This document shows positions 60,993 through 64,000 of a DNA stretch of 64,000 nt, in pieces; within the stretch, counting starts at the first letter, position 1, and each line of letters opens with the position of its first letter. This DNA is from Kribbella solani. Its GTDB lineage: Bacteria > Actinomycetota > Actinomycetes > Propionibacteriales > Kribbellaceae. The DNA lies in the NCBI RefSeq assembly GCF_014205295.1, contig NZ_JACHNF010000001.1, positions 4,030,001 through 4,094,000 on the forward strand. Reading direction: 5' to 3'. The translations under genes were made by a program, and so were the position numbers. The notes beneath the pieces were generated by a model. That model searched no databases. It was not told where the DNA came from and was given only the letters and a program-made list of their open reading frames with translations.

Positions 60993-61835
60993 TCAGCCCA
61001 GGCGTTTGACGGCTGACTTGGCCAAGGACGCGATCGCCTTGTCGACCGAGCCCGCTGTCGCGTTTGTCTGGATGATGCCGAAGTTGGTCCCGTTGACGAC
61101 GACCACGATGCCCCCGTCAGCGCGGGTGGAGCTCCCGGTGTACGACGCGGCCCAGGTAGCGACACCCGTACCGACCTTCACGGTGTGAGTTTTGCCGTAG
61201 TGGAAGTCCCACTGCGACGTACCCGCCTGGCAGCCGCGGATGCCCTTGTCGATCAAGGTCTTCGCATAACCCTTCGCCTGCCCCGCCGTCTTCGCCTGGC
61301 CGATCGACTCGGACAGACCAAGGTTCGGGTCCTTCCGGCTCGACCACTGCACGTTGATCGCCTTGCGGGCGCCGCGAAGGGTCTCGGTCCACGAGTTCCC
61401 CTCACCCAGGCAGGACGAGAAGTCTTCGTCCCAGTTCAGCGCGATGTTCGCGGTGTCGAGCTTCGGGCTGACTGTGGCGAGATCCCCACTCTGCAGCAGC
61501 TGGCTGGTCCCGATCGCCCGAACAGCGGCCGCACTCGCGCCGGACGGACCAACCTCATCATGGCTCGGCGGCGTCTCACCGGCCGCGGATTGGATGGACG
61601 TGGACTCGGCGGACGCGGTGTGGTTCGGCGCGTACTGGATGGGCACCGGCTCAGTGGACGCGGACCGGGCGGCGGTGGACTGATCGGCCTGGGCGGGCAT
61701 GAGCCCGAGAGCCAAGCTGACCGAGGCGGTGGTTACGACTGCCGCGCCCGCAAGCACGCCGAGCGAACGCACCCGACGCCGGCCGCTCCCCGAAGTACCG
61801 CGTGACGTACCGGTGGTGTTATGTCCGTTAGACAT
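60993..61835 (-). CDS. Secreted/anchored protein, paralogue of the next upstream gene
   Basis: 280 residues. N-terminal basic region, TM/signal helix (SLGVLAGAAVVTTASVSLAL), a Thr/Ser/Ala-rich linker, then a globular external domain with paired cysteines (SSCLGEGNS and RGCQAG) and the ending IASLAKSAVKRLG. The domain is like PknH-type extracellular sensor domains (weak, by eye). Similar in layout and C-terminus to the product of 61967-62764. Confidence 0.7.
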   Translation of the reverse strand: MSNGHNTTGTSRGTSGSGRRRVRSLGVLAGAAVVTTASVSLALGLMPAQADQSTAARSASTEPVPIQYAPNHTASAESTSIQSAAGETPPSHDEVGPSGASAAAVRAIGTSQLLQSGDLATVSPKLDTANIALNWDEDFSSCLGEGNSWTETLRGARKAINVQWSSRKDPNLGLSESIGQAKTAGQAKGYAKTLIDKGIRGCQAGTSQWDFHYGKTHTVKVGTGVATWAASYTGSSTRADGGIVVVVNGTNFGIIQTNATAGSVDKAIASLAKSAVKRLG

Positions 61836-61966
61836 TCAAGAATCCCCTTCTGGTCGTGCCGCCGAAGCAGCACGGCGGTTGCTGTCACCACCAGAGAGGG
61901 GACCTGCCGGTTTTTTGTTGGATCCAACTTTTCGCAGCTTTGGGTGGTGGGTGTGGGACTCGGCTG

Positions 61967-62764
61967 TCAGCCGAGGCGGCGCGCCGCTCGTCGGCTCAGT
62001 TCCGCGAGTTGCCGACCAGCATCGCCGCCGGCGGCGACGCACGCAGCCTCATCACCGGCACTGACACACCAGTTGATTCCCAGCACCGCAACATGGTTCC
62101 CCCGGCGCAGTACTGCCGTACCCCCACTGATTTTCTCGACCTTCGGCGCCCGCCCGGCGGTGTTGAACGACCCGTCGATCTGTCCGAGCCAGCTGGCGGT
62201 TGTCGCCCGATCGATCCGTTCGCTGTGCGTCGCTCCGTACACCCAATATCCGGCCGGCCGCTTCTGACACGCTTCGAGCTTGCTGAGTACCTGCCGAGCG
62301 ACCTGTGCGGCCTCGTCTTCGTCGCGGGCAGCAACCGCTTGCTCGTACACGCTGACTGCCTCGCCTTCCCACGCTCGCTGGACAGGCGGTCCACTGAGTG
62401 CGATGTCGTCCAGGGTCTGCAGCTTGTCGCAACCAACCAGTTCGAGCCGTATGTCTGGCGGCTGCGGACTGGCCGTCAGTCCGACGCCGGCGAGGTCCGC
62501 GTTGCTGAGCATGTTCGCGCTGGTTACCGGACCATCAACAGACACGCCCTGAGTACTCGGGCTGCTCGGGCTGCTCGAACTGCTCTGGCTGCTTGAACTG
62601 CTTGGCCGCGGCGAGCTGGCCTGACCAGGCGGCGCCGGAGTCGTTCCATTCGAAGCAGGACGCTCAGCCGCCGACGTGCCCGGGTCCGGGAGGGCGACAG
62701 CGCCCACCACCGCTCCCAGCACCGCGGCGGTGCCGATCACGAACATCCCCGTACGCGGCCTCAT
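61967..62764 (-). CDS. Secreted/anchored sensor-like protein coupled to an ECF sigma factor
   Basis: 265 residues. Signal/anchor helix, Ser-rich linker, external domain with four cysteines (LVGCDKL, EACQKR, NWCVS, AACVAA), ending LAELSRRAARRLG. The start ATG overlaps the sigma stop (ATGA). No helical anti-sigma domain is visible in the short N-terminus, so it may be an effector or sensor rather than an anti-sigma. PknH_C-like fold suspected. Confidence 0.7.
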   Translation of the reverse strand: MRPRTGMFVIGTAAVLGAVVGAVALPDPGTSAAERPASNGTTPAPPGQASSPRPSSSSSQSSSSSPSSPSTQGVSVDGPVTSANMLSNADLAGVGLTASPQPPDIRLELVGCDKLQTLDDIALSGPPVQRAWEGEAVSVYEQAVAARDEDEAAQVARQVLSKLEACQKRPAGYWVYGATHSERIDRATTASWLGQIDGSFNTAGRAPKVEKISGGTAVLRRGNHVAVLGINWCVSAGDEAACVAAGGDAGRQLAELSRRAARRLG

Positions 62765-63327
62765 GACCGCCGCGAAGCATCCGACCGGAGTCGCGGCTCC
62801 ATGAACTTCCGCGCCCGGTGGATCCGGTCCTTGACCGTACCCAGACCGGTCTTCGTGACGTCGGCGATCTCTTGATAGCTGAGCTCGCCCAGGTCGCGGA
62901 GGATGAACGACTCGACCAGCGCGGGATGCCGCTGCTCGAGTTCATCCAGCGCGTCGAGCAGATCCAGGCGCGTACCCGCGATCACGCTCGTCGTCCGCGG
63001 ATCCGGCGGTTCGGGGACGGTGTCCAGTACGCCGAGCGCGTCGGCCCGATCTCGCAGCGACCTGTACGTCGCGCGGGCGGCGTTCGAGCTGATCACGGTC
63101 ACCCAACCGGCAAACGAGCCACGGCCCGTGTACGAGGTCAACTTTCGGCTGATGATCAAGAGCGCTTCCTGTGCCGCGTCCTCGGCATCCGCGTGGTGCG
63201 GAAGGAATCTCGTGCAGCGGCGCAACACCATCGGCCGGATCCGGATCAGTACCTCGTCCAGCGCCGCCTCGTCGCCCTGTTGAGCCAGCTCTACCCAGCG
63301 GTCCAGGGCCCCGTCCTCGTACGCCAA
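62761..63327 (-). CDS. ECF RNA polymerase sigma factor
   Basis: 188 residues. Region 2 (RRCTRFLPHHADAEDAAQEA) and region 4 (DLGELSYQEIADVTKTGLGT, then VKDRIHRARKF) are clear; no extra C-terminal domain. First gene of the unit with the two secreted paralogues, and divergent from a Ser/Thr kinase across 47 bp, so signalling through kinase and sigma may be linked. Confidence 0.93.
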   Translation of the reverse strand: MAYEDGALDRWVELAQQGDEAALDEVLIRIRPMVLRRCTRFLPHHADAEDAAQEALLIISRKLTSYTGRGSFAGWVTVISSNAARATYRSLRDRADALGVLDTVPEPPDPRTTSVIAGTRLDLLDALDELEQRHPALVESFILRDLGELSYQEIADVTKTGLGTVKDRIHRARKFMEPRLRSDASRRS

Positions 63328-63374
63328 GCTGGTCGTCTCCGCTCGTCTCGATCGCCGACTGTCACAATAGAGCC

Positions 63375-64000
63375 GTGCGAGGTCTCGGGCGTTACCGGCT
63401 GGATCACAGAATCGGCTCGGGCGCGTTCGCCACCGTCTGGAAGGGATACGACCCCGAGTTCGACACCGCGGTGGCGGTGAAGGTACTGGCCGACAACTGG
63501 ATCCACCACGCCGACGTCCGCGAACGCTTCCTCACCGAGGCCCGGCTACTGCGCCGGATCGAAGACCGGCGGGTCGTCCGCGTACACGACGTCGGCGTGG
63601 ACGGCGACCGCCCGTACTTCGTCATGGACTACATCCACGGCGGAACCCTGACCGACCTGCTCGGCAAACTGGACCCCTCCGAGGCCCTGCGAATCGCCAC
63701 CGAAGCCGCCGAAGCCGTCCACGTCCTCCACGAGTTCGGCTTCATGCACCGAGACATCAAACCCAGCAACTTCCTCGTAGACCAGACCGTCAGTCCCGTC
63801 CGCGTCCTGGTAGCCGACCTGGGCACCGCCAAACGCCTCGAAGACGCCTCCTGCTTCACCCTCACCACCGGCACCCCCGCGTACATGGCCCCCGAACAAG
63901 CCGCCGGCCAAGGCACCTACGACACCCGAGCCGACGTCTACGCCCTAGCGGTCGTCACCTGGGAACTCCTCACCGGCACCCGCCCAGACCCGACCCCGAC
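63375..64000 (+). CDS. Ser/Thr protein kinase (3' end outside window)
   Basis: Hanks-type kinase from GTG 63375, truncated by the window end. Glycine loop GSGAFATVW, VAVKVL with the ATP-binding Lys, catalytic loop MHRDIKPSN (about residue 125), DLG in place of DFG (VADLGTAK), and TPAYMAPEQ. All key residues present, so active. C-terminal part not visible. Divergent from the sigma factor; the two secreted proteins beyond it resemble kinase sensor domains. Confidence 0.95.
   Translation, partial: MRGLGRYRLDHRIGSGAFATVWKGYDPEFDTAVAVKVLADNWIHHADVRERFLTEARLLRRIEDRRVVRVHDVGVDGDRPYFVMDYIHGGTLTDLLGKLDPSEALRIATEAAEAVHVLHEFGFMHRDIKPSNFLVDQTVSPVRVLVADLGTAKRLEDASCFTLTTGTPAYMAPEQAAGQGTYDTRADVYALAVVTWELLTGTRPDPTP

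Overview
The window is very GC-rich. It carries GTG/TTG starts, NAD-dependent 180-kDa-type glutamate dehydrogenase, an F420/LLM-type oxidoreductase, a Tad locus, an actinobacterial myo-inositol operon and an FtsEX/M23 set. This points to an actinobacterium, probably of the Nocardioides/Kribbella group (inference from gene content; no marker gene was compared). No rRNA, tRNA or CRISPR array was seen.

Layout. 1-3.2 kb: cell-division genes ftsE-ftsX and a coiled-coil M23 peptidase on the minus strand (cut by the window start). 3.2-26 kb: a mosaic of transporters, regulators and enzymes. It includes an MFS exporter behind a leaderless mini-ORF leader, a PfkB kinase, an orphan sugar-binding lipoprotein, a blasticidin-S-deaminase-like protein, a dihydropyrimidinase/beta-ureidopropionase/LLM cluster, an ADP-ribosyltransferase toxin cassette with one intact and one broken putative immunity gene, a serpin, a DUF318-type permease pair behind three tandem palindromes, a GH5/beta-helix fusion, a multidrug MFS and a pentapeptide protein. 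prfB sits at 26-27 kb although it usually neighbours ftsEX. 27-33 kb: TetR/NmrA pair and a compact Tad pilus operon. 33.5-35 kb: an intact IS3-family element with a 3-bp target duplication, inserted between a gntR gene and its terminator.

35-52 kb: a 12-gene myo-inositol operon transcribed leftward (iolG, iolE, iolC, an aldolase with a long disordered N-terminus, iolB, iolD, an IolE/IolI-like gene, an ABC transporter, a second Gfo/Idh/MocA dehydrogenase, mmsA). It ends in a strong terminator and is flanked by two paralogous GntR regulators. Together these genes would import inositol and convert it to acetyl-CoA and DHAP.

52-64 kb: the giant NAD-glutamate dehydrogenase; a five-gene translationally coupled redox operon (Ser/Gly-rich membrane protein, ApbE, ferric-reductase-like cytochrome, NuoF-like protein, 3Fe-4S ferredoxin); two secreted paralogues; an ECF sigma factor; and a divergent Ser/Thr kinase cut by the window end.

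The most unusual signal is a pair of about 165-bp imperfect hairpins (9456-9621 and 57261-57424). Their arms share long identical blocks while terminal and apical stems differ by compensatory base changes. Both begin at the stop codon of a minus-strand gene, and G-T juxtapositions suggest that the plus-strand RNA is the structured strand.
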